DNA of 64,000 nucleotides from Clostridiales bacterium (lineage in GTDB: Bacteria > Bacillota > Clostridia > Lachnospirales > Lachnospiraceae): NCBI GenBank assembly GCA_003343625.1, contig QAKV01000042.1, positions 3,189 to 67,188 of the forward strand, written 5' to 3'. A model generated the notes under the pieces. The model was not told where the DNA came from. It made no database searches and worked only from the letters and a program-made list of their open reading frames with translations. Shown piece after piece: positions 42,927 through 51,291 of this stretch; the first letter of the stretch is position 1, and the number at the start of each line of letters is the position of its first letter. The translations under genes were made by a program, and so were the position numbers.

Positions 42927-44726
42927 TCAGCCCACCAGCTCAGTCAACTGCCCCAGCATATCTTCGAAGAGCTTCGTGGCGGCTTCCACCGGCTCCTTTT
43001 TGCTCATGTCCACGCCTGCCATCTTCAGCAGATCGATGGGATCCGCAGAACCTCCCCCGGTAAGGAATTTCATGTAATCCTTCACTCCTTCTTCTCCCAG
43101 GGTCAGGATCCGTTCCGACAGCGCCGCTGCGGCCGAGATGCCTGTGGCATACTGGTACACGTAAAAAGGCGTATAAAAATGGGGAATTCTCGCCCACTCC
43201 AGGCGGATCTCCTGATCCACCGTCATGTCAGGCCCGAAGTACTTCACATTGAGGTCATAATAAATCCGGTTCAGTTCCCCCGCAGTCAGCGCTTCTCCCG
43301 CTTCCGCCTTGCGGTGAGCCATCATTTCGAACTCCGCGAACATGGTCTGACGGAACAGGGTTCCCTTGAAACTGTCCAGAAAATGGTTGATAATGTAGGC
43401 TTTCTGCACTTCGTCCCCCGTATGGGAAAGCAGATAACGGGTCAGCAGGATCTCGTTGCAGGTGGAGGCCACTTCCGCCACGAAAATCAGATAGGAGGCG
43501 GTCTGATGGGGCTGTGTTTTTGTGCTGAAATAACTGTGCATCGCATGGCCCAGCTCGTGGGCCAGCGTGAACATGCTGTCCAGCGTATCCTTATAAGTCA
43601 TCAGCACGTAAGGATGTCCTACCGTGACGCCGCTGCAGTAAGCCCCGCTTCTTTTGCCCGCGTTCTCGCAGGCATCGATCCAGCGGTTCTCAAAGCCTTC
43701 CCGGAGGGCCGACAGATATTCCTCCCCCATGGGCTTCAGGGCTTCCAGAATCGTCTCCCTGGCTTCCTCGAACGTCACCTTCATCGTGCACTCGGGGATG
43801 ATGGGGGCGTACACATCGTACATATGCAGCTCCTCTACACCGAGCAGTTTTTTGCGCAGTGCCACATAGCGGTACATGGCAGGCAGAGCTTCATGAACCA
43901 CCTGAATCAGATTGTCATAGACCTCCTCCGGGATATTTCCGGGCGCCAGATACATGGCCCGGGTGGACGAGTATCCTCTCGCTTTGGCGAAGAAGACGGC
44001 CTGCTTGATGTTGGCGGAAAAGTTGGCGGCTATGGTATTGGCAAACTGGCCGTAACTGGAATACATGGACTCGAAAGCCGCTTTTCTCACGTTTCTGTCC
44101 CTGCTCTCCATCAGCCCCACATACCGCCCGTGAGTTACTTCCATCTCCTCGCCGTCCTCCCCGACGATCTTAGGGAAGGTCAGGTCGGCGTTGTTGAGCA
44201 TCATGAAGGTATCCGAGGGCGCGGAAGCCATTTCCGATGCGCTGGCCAAAAGCTCCTCCACTTCCCGGCTGCGGGTGTGCTCCCTTCTGCGCAAAAGCAC
44301 CGTAAAATACCGGTCATAAGCCTTAAGTCCCGGCTCCGACGCACGGTATTTTGCCAGAGTTTCCTCCGGAATAGCCATAATCTCCGGCTGCGCGAAAGCG
44401 TTTTCTTCCTCCGCTCTGACCGCCAGCATCTGCGCCTTCATCCGCATGGTCTGATAGGTCACGTCTGTCGTATCCACATCCATATTCAGATGGGCGTACA
44501 GATAGATCTTCTCGATCTCTTTATCGAGATCATCCGCATAATCCAGATATTCCTTCAGCATTCCGGCCGAATCGCCCAAATGCCCTTTGTACTTCTCCAC
44601 TTTACCGATGAGGCCTGCCACGCGCTGATAGTCCTCCTCCCAGGCCGCGTCGCCGGGATACAGATCCTCCACGGCCCATCTCTTTTCCTGAGGGATTTCG
44701 CTCCTCTTTGCCACCTTATCCGCCAT
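42927..44726 (-). CDS. pepF: Oligoendopeptidase F (M3B family)
   Basis: The 599-residue metallopeptidase has the zinc site HELGHAMHS and the downstream Glu in FVAEVASTCNEILL, the standard M3B arrangement. The N-terminal helical domain begins IPQEKRWAVEDLYPGDAAWE, typical of PepF. It cleaves oligopeptides of roughly 7-17 residues in the cytosol, in peptide nutrition or signal-peptide turnover. A candidate promoter is at 44796-44824. Confidence 0.95.
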   Translation of the reverse strand: MADKVAKRSEIPQEKRWAVEDLYPGDAAWEEDYQRVAGLIGKVEKYKGHLGDSAGMLKEYLDYADDLDKEIEKIYLYAHLNMDVDTTDVTYQTMRMKAQMLAVRAEEENAFAQPEIMAIPEETLAKYRASEPGLKAYDRYFTVLLRRREHTRSREVEELLASASEMASAPSDTFMMLNNADLTFPKIVGEDGEEMEVTHGRYVGLMESRDRNVRKAAFESMYSSYGQFANTIAANFSANIKQAVFFAKARGYSSTRAMYLAPGNIPEEVYDNLIQVVHEALPAMYRYVALRKKLLGVEELHMYDVYAPIIPECTMKVTFEEARETILEALKPMGEEYLSALREGFENRWIDACENAGKRSGAYCSGVTVGHPYVLMTYKDTLDSMFTLAHELGHAMHSYFSTKTQPHQTASYLIFVAEVASTCNEILLTRYLLSHTGDEVQKAYIINHFLDSFKGTLFRQTMFAEFEMMAHRKAEAGEALTAGELNRIYYDLNVKYFGPDMTVDQEIRLEWARIPHFYTPFYVYQYATGISAAAALSERILTLGEEGVKDYMKFLTGGGSADPIDLLKMAGVDMSKKEPVEAATKLFEDMLGQLTELVG

Positions 44727-44795
44727 TTCGCGTCACTCCTTCTTTTTCAAATGCGATTTTCCTATGCGTCAGCTATATACTGTACACTGTCTACT

Positions 44796-44824
44796 AACTT
44801 ACCACGATTTGCCCCGACTGTCCA
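44796..44824 (-). promoter_or_regulatory. Possible pepF promoter
   Basis: TGGACA (44824-44819) and TAAGTT (44801-44796) on the minus strand are 17 bp apart. The -10 is weak. Confidence 0.4.
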
Positions 44825-44836
44825 CATCGGCGCATC

Positions 44837-44884
44837 AAAATAGCGGCGTTCCCGCATTCCCGTATGGGAAGCGGAAAACGCCGC
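44837..44884 (-). terminator. Intrinsic terminator of the fructokinase gene
   Basis: GCGGCGTT (44843-44850) pairs with AACGCCGC (44877-44884) around an inner hairpin. TATTTTG follows on the minus strand. It lies 33 bp after the stop codon of the kinase gene. Confidence 0.75.
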
Positions 44885-44916
44885 ACGTAAGACCTGCTAT
44901 TTTGTGATCCGTTTTC

Positions 44917-45885
44917 TCATCTGCCCCTTTCGGCGATGAACTTCTCCACCTCTTCCACTTCAGGCATGACGCGCAGCGCGCCCTTTCTGGTGGTGACGAT
45001 GGATGCCGCCGCGTTGGCGAAAGTGAGCATTTCCTTCAGCTTCGCCTCGTCCAGATTGTCCAGGCCGTATTTGAGCACGTAATGCAGGCAGCATCCTCCG
45101 AAAGTATCTCCCGCCCCCGTGGTCTCGATGGTAGCATCCTGCAGGAACGGCGCCACTTCCACTCTCAGATCCTTATAATAAGCGCGGCTTCCGTCGCGTC
45201 CCAAAGACAGGAGGATCAGCGGAATATCGTACTGGCTGCGCAGCTTCGCGATGCCCGCATCGAAATCCTCTTCCCCGGTGAACCACTGGATCTCGTTGTC
45301 GGAGATCTTGAGCACGTCGCACTTGCCCAGGCCGTATGCCACCTGCTCCTTCGCGTCGTCCAAAGTCTTCCAGAGCGGAGGGCGAAGATTCGGATCGAAG
45401 GAGATCACCGCGCCGCTCTCTTTGGCGATATCGATAGCTTTTTTCGTAGCCCTGCGCACATCGTCGTGTGTCATGGAAAGCGTTCCGAAATGAAACACCT
45501 TTGCGTCCCGGATCAGGTCCTCGTGCAGGTCAGCCTCCGTCAGCATCATATCGGCGCCCGGGTTGCGGTAAAAAGAGAAATCCCTGTCCCCATCCGGGAA
45601 GGTCTCCACAAACGCCAGGGTGGTGCGCGCCTCTTCGTCGATGATCAGGTTTGATGTATCGATGCCCACCTCGTCCAGCGTGGCTTTCAGCTTATTCCCG
45701 AAAATATCCTGTCCCACTTTCCCGATGAACGCGGTCTTCCTCCCTGCCCGGTTGAGCATCGCCAGCACATTGCACGGCGCCCCGCCCGGATTGGCCTCAT
45801 AAATTGTATTTCCCTGCGCGCTCACGCCGTTTTCCGTAAAATCGATCAACAGTTCGCCGAGCGCTACCACATCGAACTTCTTCAT
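44917..45885 (-). CDS. PfkB family fructokinase
   Basis: A ribokinase-family sugar kinase of 322 residues that phosphorylates free fructose to fructose 6-phosphate. Family marks: FDVVALGELLIDFTENGV at the start, GGAPCNVLAML, the anion-hole and catalytic-base motif TTGAGDTFGG and the ATP loop ILLSLGRDGSRAY. It is close in type to fructokinases linked to sucrose breakdown, which fits the sucrose phosphorylase operon about 3 kb away that releases fructose. The ATG at 45885 is preceded by GAAGGGGAT. It has its own terminator. Confidence 0.85.
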   Translation of the reverse strand: MKKFDVVALGELLIDFTENGVSAQGNTIYEANPGGAPCNVLAMLNRAGRKTAFIGKVGQDIFGNKLKATLDEVGIDTSNLIIDEEARTTLAFVETFPDGDRDFSFYRNPGADMMLTEADLHEDLIRDAKVFHFGTLSMTHDDVRRATKKAIDIAKESGAVISFDPNLRPPLWKTLDDAKEQVAYGLGKCDVLKISDNEIQWFTGEEDFDAGIAKLRSQYDIPLILLSLGRDGSRAYYKDLRVEVAPFLQDATIETTGAGDTFGGCCLHYVLKYGLDNLDEAKLKEMLTFANAAASIVTTRKGALRVMPEVEEVEKFIAERGR

Positions 45886-46061
45886 GGTAATATCCCCTTC
45901 CTTTCTCATTTTCTTCGCCGCATGCGGGCAAAGGATGTCAGTTCCATTTTATCAGGAAGCCGGAGAAAAAGAAACAGGAAAATCCGGATTTCCATAAAAC
46001 CTACACTTTTAAACGGATCAGAAAAAATTTTTTCTTTCATCTTGTTTTAATTTTTCCCCTT

Positions 46062-46067
46062 TATACT
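46062..46067 (+). promoter_or_regulatory. Possible -10 box of the PepSY gene
   Basis: TATACT at 46062-46067 lies in the 309-bp gap 45886-46194, with no good -35. Apart from this and the hairpin at 46089-46139 the gap shows AT-rich sequence only. Confidence 0.3.
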
Positions 46068-46088
46068 ACACTCATAACAAGCTCCATT

Positions 46089-46139
46089 CCGGAGCGTCAG
46101 CGACGGGGCGTATCATCATAGCTGCTTGTGACGCTCCGG
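46089..46139 (+). promoter_or_regulatory. 11-bp perfect hairpin in the PepSY leader
   Basis: CCGGAGCGTCA (46089-46099) and TGACGCTCCGG (46129-46139) are exact inverted repeats around a 29-nt loop, between the presumed start site and the ribosome site of the gene at 46195. No T run follows, so it is not a terminator. Confidence 0.5.
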
Positions 46140-46194
46140 CACAAATAGCCGTCCGAAAAGCGGAATTCAAAACATCATAAAGGAGAAACGCAAT

Positions 46195-47388
46195 ATGAAG
46201 AGAAAAAACATGTCAATCTTACTGGCACTCACCCTCACGGCATCCGTCCTGACGGCCTGCTCCGCATCGAACGGACAGCCCCCCTCCCAGGCGCAGGAAA
46301 TCGCACAAACCCAGGAGACCGCGCAGGAAACCGGACAGGCCGCCGAAAGCGCACAGCCCGCTGAAACCGCGCAGGGCGCCGAAGCCACACAGGCCGCCGA
46401 CGCATCCGGCGCGACGGTTCAGGGCGTCCAGACAGGCGATTCCATCTCCGCCGATGAAGCGAAATCCATCGCCCTGGAGCACGCCGGGGTGGCGGAAGGA
46501 GATCTCATCGCCATCAGCAGCACCGAAGAGCGGGACGACGGGATGGAACTGTATCAGGTGGATTTCTACACCGCGGATAAAGATTACGACTATGAAATCG
46601 AGAAAACTTCGGGGCAGATCATGTCTATCGACACGGAGATCAACGATCTGACCTGGTCCACCCCTTCCGGCGCGGCCTTCACGAAAGAACAGGCTATCGA
46701 GGCCGTGCTGGCGAAAGTTTCCGGCGCAACCCAGGACAACCTGCGGATGAAAGCGGAACGGGACGACGGCCGCACCGTCTATGAAGGCGAAGTCGTCGTT
46801 TCCGACCGGAAATACGAGTTCGAAATCGATGCCCAAAACGGCGCTTTTCTGGAATGGAATGAAAAGGCCTTCCCCGCTCAGGCTTCCGGGCAGACGGCCG
46901 GCGGATCAGCGGCGTCTTCCGGCTCCTCTGCAGCTCAGGCTGCGGATCAGACGCCGGAAAATGCCGCATTGCAGACCGCAATGGCCGACGCAGGGGTTTC
47001 ACAGGATACCGTCCTCACTGTGGGCGTCCGTCAGGATCGTGACGACGGCCAGACACGCTACGATGTGAAAATTTATACCGCGAACGCGGATTACGAATAT
47101 GAAATCGACGAAACCGGCACGAGGATTCTGGAACGGGAACGGGAAACTTACGATTTGACCTGGAATACCCCCTCCGGCGCGGCCTTCACGAAAGAGCAGG
47201 CCATCGAGGCCGTGCTGGCGAAAGTTTCCGGCGCAACCCAGGACAACCTGCGGATGAAAGCGGAACGGGACGACGGCCGCACCGTCTATGAGGGCGAAGT
47301 CATTTTAAACGACCGCAAATATGAATTCAAAATCGATACCGGTACCGGGGACTTTCTGGAATGGAGCGAAGAAAGGCTGTTCGGCTGA
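46195..47388 (+). CDS. Lipoprotein with four PepSY-type domains
   Basis: The 397-residue protein starts with a signal peptide ending in the lipobox LTAC (Cys22), then an Ala/Gln/Glu-rich linker (about 28-80). Four PepSY-like units follow in two pairs at about 85-145, 150-215, 255-320 and 323-395, each with DDG...Y-x-V/G-E/K and YEYEI/YEFEI strands. Units 2 and 4 share a 150-bp segment that is nearly identical at DNA level. PepSY domains are thought to inhibit or bind proteases at the cell surface. AAAGGAGAAACGCAAT sets the start. Confidence 0.85.
   Translation: MKRKNMSILLALTLTASVLTACSASNGQPPSQAQEIAQTQETAQETGQAAESAQPAETAQGAEATQAADASGATVQGVQTGDSISADEAKSIALEHAGVAEGDLIAISSTEERDDGMELYQVDFYTADKDYDYEIEKTSGQIMSIDTEINDLTWSTPSGAAFTKEQAIEAVLAKVSGATQDNLRMKAERDDGRTVYEGEVVVSDRKYEFEIDAQNGAFLEWNEKAFPAQASGQTAGGSAASSGSSAAQAADQTPENAALQTAMADAGVSQDTVLTVGVRQDRDDGQTRYDVKIYTANADYEYEIDETGTRILERERETYDLTWNTPSGAAFTKEQAIEAVLAKVSGATQDNLRMKAERDDGRTVYEGEVILNDRKYEFKIDTGTGDFLEWSEERLFG
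46645..46794 (+). repeat. Internal duplication in the PepSY gene, copy 1
   Basis: This 150-bp segment matches 47152-47301 with an offset of 507 bp. About 89 bp (46696-46784) are identical including silent positions, so duplication or conversion was recent. Confidence 0.85.
47152..47301 (+). repeat. Internal duplication in the PepSY gene, copy 2
   Basis: Second copy of the 150-bp segment at 46645-46794. The two copies flank one PepSY-like unit and a Ser/Ala linker and could recombine, deleting exactly 169 codons in frame. Confidence 0.85.
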
Positions 47389-47431
47389 TACCGAAGCAGA
47401 ACGGATTTCCTTTCCTGTATAATCGAAAAAC

Positions 47432-47466
47432 ACCGCAGGATTTTTGCAGATCCTGCGGTATTTTGT
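47432..47466 (+). terminator. Intrinsic terminator of the PepSY gene
   Basis: ACCGCAGGAT (47432-47441) pairs with ATCCTGCGGT (47450-47459), followed by ATTTTG. A TATAAT at 47469-47474 just after it may start the YhfC-like unit. Confidence 0.75.
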
Positions 47467-47555
47467 AGTATAATGTAAAAGGGTTCCCCGGAAAAGGAAC
47501 CTGAAATCATGATACGACCCTCAAAAACTGCAAAACAGAGAAAGGATACACTGAT

Positions 47556-47864
47556 ATGACAGAACTAACGCCTGTTCCCGTCGCCAGCGTGGCGGGTATG
47601 ATTTTTTCCCTGATTCTTTCCATCGGCCTGCCCATCGCCCTTCTGGTCTTTTTGCGAAACCGCACCGGCGCCCGGGTTTCGGCCTTTCTGATCGGCGGCG
47701 CAACGTTCTTCGTATCCGCCATGGTGCTGGAACAGCTTCTGCATTCCGCGGTGGTCGCCGCGCAGTTCATCCCCCTCGTTCTGGTGGAGGTCGTAGTATT
47801 TTTGCTCACCGCCCTGACGGCCGTCATCGCCGTCCGCTTCTATCGGGAAGCCGGCGAGCGGTAA
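47556..47864 (+). pseudogene. YhfC-like membrane protease remnant with internal deletion
   Basis: The first 65 residues match the start of YhfC-type putative intramembrane metalloproteases: two helices (GMIFSLILSIGLPIALLVFL and AFLIGGATFFVSAMV) ending in the family motif LEQLLH. The frame then passes straight to what looks like the last helix of the family (LVLVEVVVFLLTALTAVIAV, then RFYRE). A usual member has about 250 residues; this one has 102, so roughly 150 residues with the remaining metal-site helices are missing. The frame stays open, which suggests an in-frame deletion, or an assembly error. Confidence 0.6.
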
Positions 47865-47871
47865 AGCCCTT

Positions 47872-48795
47872 TCAGAGTCTGCTCAAAACGCTCTCGTGCA
47901 GAGCCTTTTTCACCCGCTCGAAGTCCCCGACCTCCGGGCACTGGATGGACACCACCAGCCCTGCCCGGGGCAGCACCGTTGTGATCTGGCCGAAGGCGCC
48001 ATCCGCTCTGTAGCTGTCCGGATAAGGGGACATCCAGAACTGATAGCCGTACCCGCAGCGCCACAGATCCGCCTTTTCGGGCTCCGGATCCGTCTCGATC
48101 TGCTTTTTCGTCGCTTCCCGGATCCAGGATTCCTCCACCAGACGCCTTCCTTTCCAAACGCCGCCGGCCAAAAACAGCTGACCCAGTTTCATCATATCGG
48201 ACAGTTTCAAAAACATCCCTCCGCCGCCGATAGGGTGCCCCTGAGGATCGTTCTCCCAGACGGGAAATCCGATTCCCATGGGTTCCAGAATCCGGCGATA
48301 GACATATTCGGACAGCCGCATTCCCACCGCCGCTTCCAGCATCCGACCGGCCAGAATGGAGTCCGCCGTGGAATAGCAGAAACGCTTCCCCGGTTCTTCC
48401 TTCACTTCCCGGGAAAGCATGTAGGAGAGATAATCGGGTACGCCGATGCCGGCCCTGCGATCCGCCCCCATCAGGTATGCCTCCCCGAATCCGCTGGACA
48501 TAGTCAGCAGATCCTTCAGGCGGATGGCGAGAAGGCGGGACGAAGGGGTTTGGGGGAGTTTGTCCGGGAAGCGATCCGCCAGCCGATCTTCCAGGCTCAG
48601 CTTTCCCTCCTCGATCGCGATGCCCGCTGCTGCGGAAACAAAACTCTTCGTATGGGAATAAATATTCCTCGGCAGATCCGGCGTGAAATGATGCTCGAAG
48701 AGCACCTTCGATTCGTCGCCCGCCGCAATCGCTTCAAGAGGAAGCCCGGTTGCCCGCGCTTCCTCCACAAATTCTTTCAATATTTTTTCGATCAT
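47872..48795 (-). CDS. Serine hydrolase of the beta-lactamase (class C/EstB) family, sucrose-operon member
   Basis: The 307-residue enzyme carries the SxxK nucleophile motif in YSHTKSFVSAAAG and the YxN-like Tyr in FCYSTADS. A YGYQFWMSPYPDSYRADGAF region follows near the C terminus. No signal peptide is present, so it acts in the cytosol. It is the last gene of the sucrose operon, 20 bp after sucrose phosphorylase. It is clearly related to the N-terminal two thirds of the protein at 58900. A glycoside esterase or deacylase role would suit the context but is not shown. Confidence 0.85.
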   Translation of the reverse strand: MIEKILKEFVEEARATGLPLEAIAAGDESKVLFEHHFTPDLPRNIYSHTKSFVSAAAGIAIEEGKLSLEDRLADRFPDKLPQTPSSRLLAIRLKDLLTMSSGFGEAYLMGADRRAGIGVPDYLSYMLSREVKEEPGKRFCYSTADSILAGRMLEAAVGMRLSEYVYRRILEPMGIGFPVWENDPQGHPIGGGGMFLKLSDMMKLGQLFLAGGVWKGRRLVEESWIREATKKQIETDPEPEKADLWRCGYGYQFWMSPYPDSYRADGAFGQITTVLPRAGLVVSIQCPEVGDFERVKKALHESVLSRL

Positions 48796-48815
48796 ATGCC
48801 TGATCCCTTTTTATT

Positions 48816-50261
48816 TTATTCGAATACTTTCTCTTCTCCGCCTTCCGTATAACGGATTTCCCAGTCAAAGGTATCGAAGCGCACCGTGAGCTGCGCGTAC
48901 TCCCCGCCTTTCTCCCACCGGAGTCCCAGCGTATATTCATCCGTATCCATCAGCACGAAATCTCCGTTGAATGCAGGATGGGAATTTCTCAGCTTCATCA
49001 GCCGGTTCATTTTCTGCACCACAGGGCGCCTGAACTCTTCTTCGATCTCCGCCAGGGAATAGTAGTGGCGGTTGATATCCCTGCTCTGCTTTGTCTTCTC
49101 ATACAGGTCGAAATCGTTTCTTCCCGCGAACAGGCCCACATAATACACCTGAGGGATACCCGGCGCGAAGAACTGGATCGCCCGCGCGATGAGATAACGG
49201 TTGTCATCGGATCCCAGCGCGTCATAATAGGAACAGCAGATCTGGTAGGTGTCGAACTTGGAAAAGTTCACCTTTCCGTTCAGCCTGTTGATCTCCGGGT
49301 TCGCCTCGAAGACCTTTTTCTTCGTCTCCAGCACTTCTTCATCCGGCATGAGGTAACGCACGTCCACAACGCCGATCCCGTCGTGGGTATCCAGTGTCGT
49401 GAACTGTTTTCTCGGGCACAGCTTCATCCAGTCTTTTAAGTAAAGCGTCCTGCCGAAATAAACCGCGTTCAGAATCAGCATGGGCAGCTGGAAGTCATAG
49501 GTGTAGACATTCTTTTCCTCCAGCTTCTTCTGGATAAAATAGTTCTCGTGGATCTCCGGAAGGATCTCCACGCCGGTACCTTCCAGCGCTTTCTGACAGT
49601 CTCCCATGATCTGCCAGATCTCAGGCTCCACAAAGAAGCAATTCGTGTTGCGCCGTTTGGAGGCATAGGCCACCGCGTCAAGCCGGATCAGGGAAGCGCC
49701 GTGGGAACTCAGGAATTCCATATTTTCCCGCATATATTCCTTCGCGGTCTCGGAATGCAGGCAGTCGATATCGATCTGCTCGGGACTGAAAGTACACCAC
49801 AGTTTTTCCTTGCTGCCGTCCGCAAATTCCGCCTCGATATAGGGAACCTGACGGCGCAGATACAGCTGGGAAATCTGCTCCTGAGTGGGCTCTCCTTCCG
49901 GCCAGAAATCCTTGAAGCGGATGAAGAAATCCCGGTATTTGGACTCGTCCTTTTTGGCCAGGAAATCCTTATAGATCTCGCTCTGGGCGGAAAGATGGTT
50001 GATCATGTAGTCATACATCATGTAATAGCGGTCCGCCAGGGACAGGATATCCTCCCAGGTCCCGAACTCCGGGCTCACCTCTTTATACGTTACAGGAGCG
50101 AATCCCCGGTCTGCGGAAGACGGAAAAAAGGGCAGAATATGCAGTCCGTAGACCGCTCCTTCCAGATAATCGGACAATACCCTGTCCAGATCCTTCAGGT
50201 TATTCCCGAGGCTGTCCGCATAAGTAATTAACATGATTTGATTCGTCACTTTTTTGCTCAT
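48816..50261 (-). CDS. gtfA: Sucrose phosphorylase (GH13_18)
   Basis: It splits sucrose with phosphate into glucose 1-phosphate and fructose in the cytosol. Its 481 residues fit the family. The catalytic nucleophile is the Asp in ASLIRLDAVAYASK, the acid/base Glu is in EILPEIHENYF and the third Asp is in TTLDTHDGIGVVD. The start MLITYADSLGNNLKDLD is typical. The gene follows the LacI regulator by 30 bp within the ABC transporter operon. The fructose formed can be used by the kinase at 44917. The related GH13_18 members acting on glucosylglycerate or sucrose 6-phosphate cannot be fully ruled out. Confidence 0.85.
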   Translation of the reverse strand: MSKKVTNQIMLITYADSLGNNLKDLDRVLSDYLEGAVYGLHILPFFPSSADRGFAPVTYKEVSPEFGTWEDILSLADRYYMMYDYMINHLSAQSEIYKDFLAKKDESKYRDFFIRFKDFWPEGEPTQEQISQLYLRRQVPYIEAEFADGSKEKLWCTFSPEQIDIDCLHSETAKEYMRENMEFLSSHGASLIRLDAVAYASKRRNTNCFFVEPEIWQIMGDCQKALEGTGVEILPEIHENYFIQKKLEEKNVYTYDFQLPMLILNAVYFGRTLYLKDWMKLCPRKQFTTLDTHDGIGVVDVRYLMPDEEVLETKKKVFEANPEINRLNGKVNFSKFDTYQICCSYYDALGSDDNRYLIARAIQFFAPGIPQVYYVGLFAGRNDFDLYEKTKQSRDINRHYYSLAEIEEEFRRPVVQKMNRLMKLRNSHPAFNGDFVLMDTDEYTLGLRWEKGGEYAQLTVRFDTFDWEIRYTEGGEEKVFE

Positions 50262-50291
50262 ACAACTGCTCTCCACATTTCTTCACCCTGA

Positions 50292-51275
50292 TCAGGTGGT
50301 TTTTCGTTCAATCAGCTCCACCGGAATGACTTCCAGCGGTTTCAGTGTCTTTTGATTCACCATATCCACAATAGCTCTGACAGCGGCTTTTGACAACTCC
50401 GCATAGTTCTGACGGACTGTCGTCAGCGGCGGATAGATCAGAGAACTGATGCTGACATCATCGTAGCCCACGATCCGAAGATCGTCCGGAATCCGAATTC
50501 CCTGCGACCGCGCATAGCTGATGCACTGCGTGGCCATGATATCGTTGCTGGAAAAAATCCCGTCCATCTGCGGATTCTCATAGAATATCCGATTGATGAG
50601 ATCCCGATTGTCTTCCACGCCCAGCTTGTCCGGACAGCTCTCGTAAACTTTATAAGCCACGCCCTTTTTTTCGCACTCTTTCACAAAAGCGAAGGTCCGT
50701 TCGTCCGCATGATTTTGCAGCCTCAGATCCCCGCTGATATGCACGATATTTTTGCATCCCTTCGCGATCAGATGCCGGGTCGCCAGAATCCCTCCCTGGG
50801 TATCGTCCGAAACGATGGAGGGAACGCCTTTCAAATCGCTGATAAGCGCTACGAAGGGGACTCCGACATTTTTGACGATGGCCGACCAGACCTCCTGGCT
50901 GGCGGAAAAGGTCTGGATAATCCCGCAGACCTGGCTGGCCCGCAGATAGGATATGCATTGCTCCAACTCCTTTTCCCCTCCGGGCGAAATGCTGAACAGA
51001 ACATGGTATCCCTGGTCTTTTGCGTTCCTTTCGATCTCCTGGGCGATTTCGCTCCAGAACGGATTATTGAAAAAGGGCAGCACCACTCCGATGGTGTTGT
51101 TCTTTCCTCTCACCAACGCCCTCGCCATGCGGTTCGGGTGATAGTCCAGCTGGCGCATCGCCCGGTTGACAGCTTTTTCCGCCTCCGGGCTGACCGCGTC
51201 CTTTTTATTCAATACTCTCGACACCGTGGCGATGGAAACTCCGGCGCTTTTCGCAACATCTTTAATTGTGGACAT
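50292..51275 (-). CDS. LacI family transcriptional regulator
   Basis: The 327-residue regulator has the LacI N-terminal helix-turn-helix TIKDVAKSAGVSIATVSRVL, hinge helix RMARALVRG, and a periplasmic-binding-like sugar domain. It is placed inside the sucrose operon between malG-type permease and sucrose phosphorylase. The two operator-like sequences at 54598-54615 and 54772-54789 have the central ACGT/CG symmetry of LacI-type sites, so it probably represses both its own operon and the divergent one. Confidence 0.93.
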   Translation of the reverse strand: MSTIKDVAKSAGVSIATVSRVLNKKDAVSPEAEKAVNRAMRQLDYHPNRMARALVRGKNNTIGVVLPFFNNPFWSEIAQEIERNAKDQGYHVLFSISPGGEKELEQCISYLRASQVCGIIQTFSASQEVWSAIVKNVGVPFVALISDLKGVPSIVSDDTQGGILATRHLIAKGCKNIVHISGDLRLQNHADERTFAFVKECEKKGVAYKVYESCPDKLGVEDNRDLINRIFYENPQMDGIFSSNDIMATQCISYARSQGIRIPDDLRIVGYDDVSISSLIYPPLTTVRQNYAELSKAAVRAIVDMVNQKTLKPLEVIPVELIERKTT

Positions 51276-51291
51276 AATGTCACTCCTGCCT

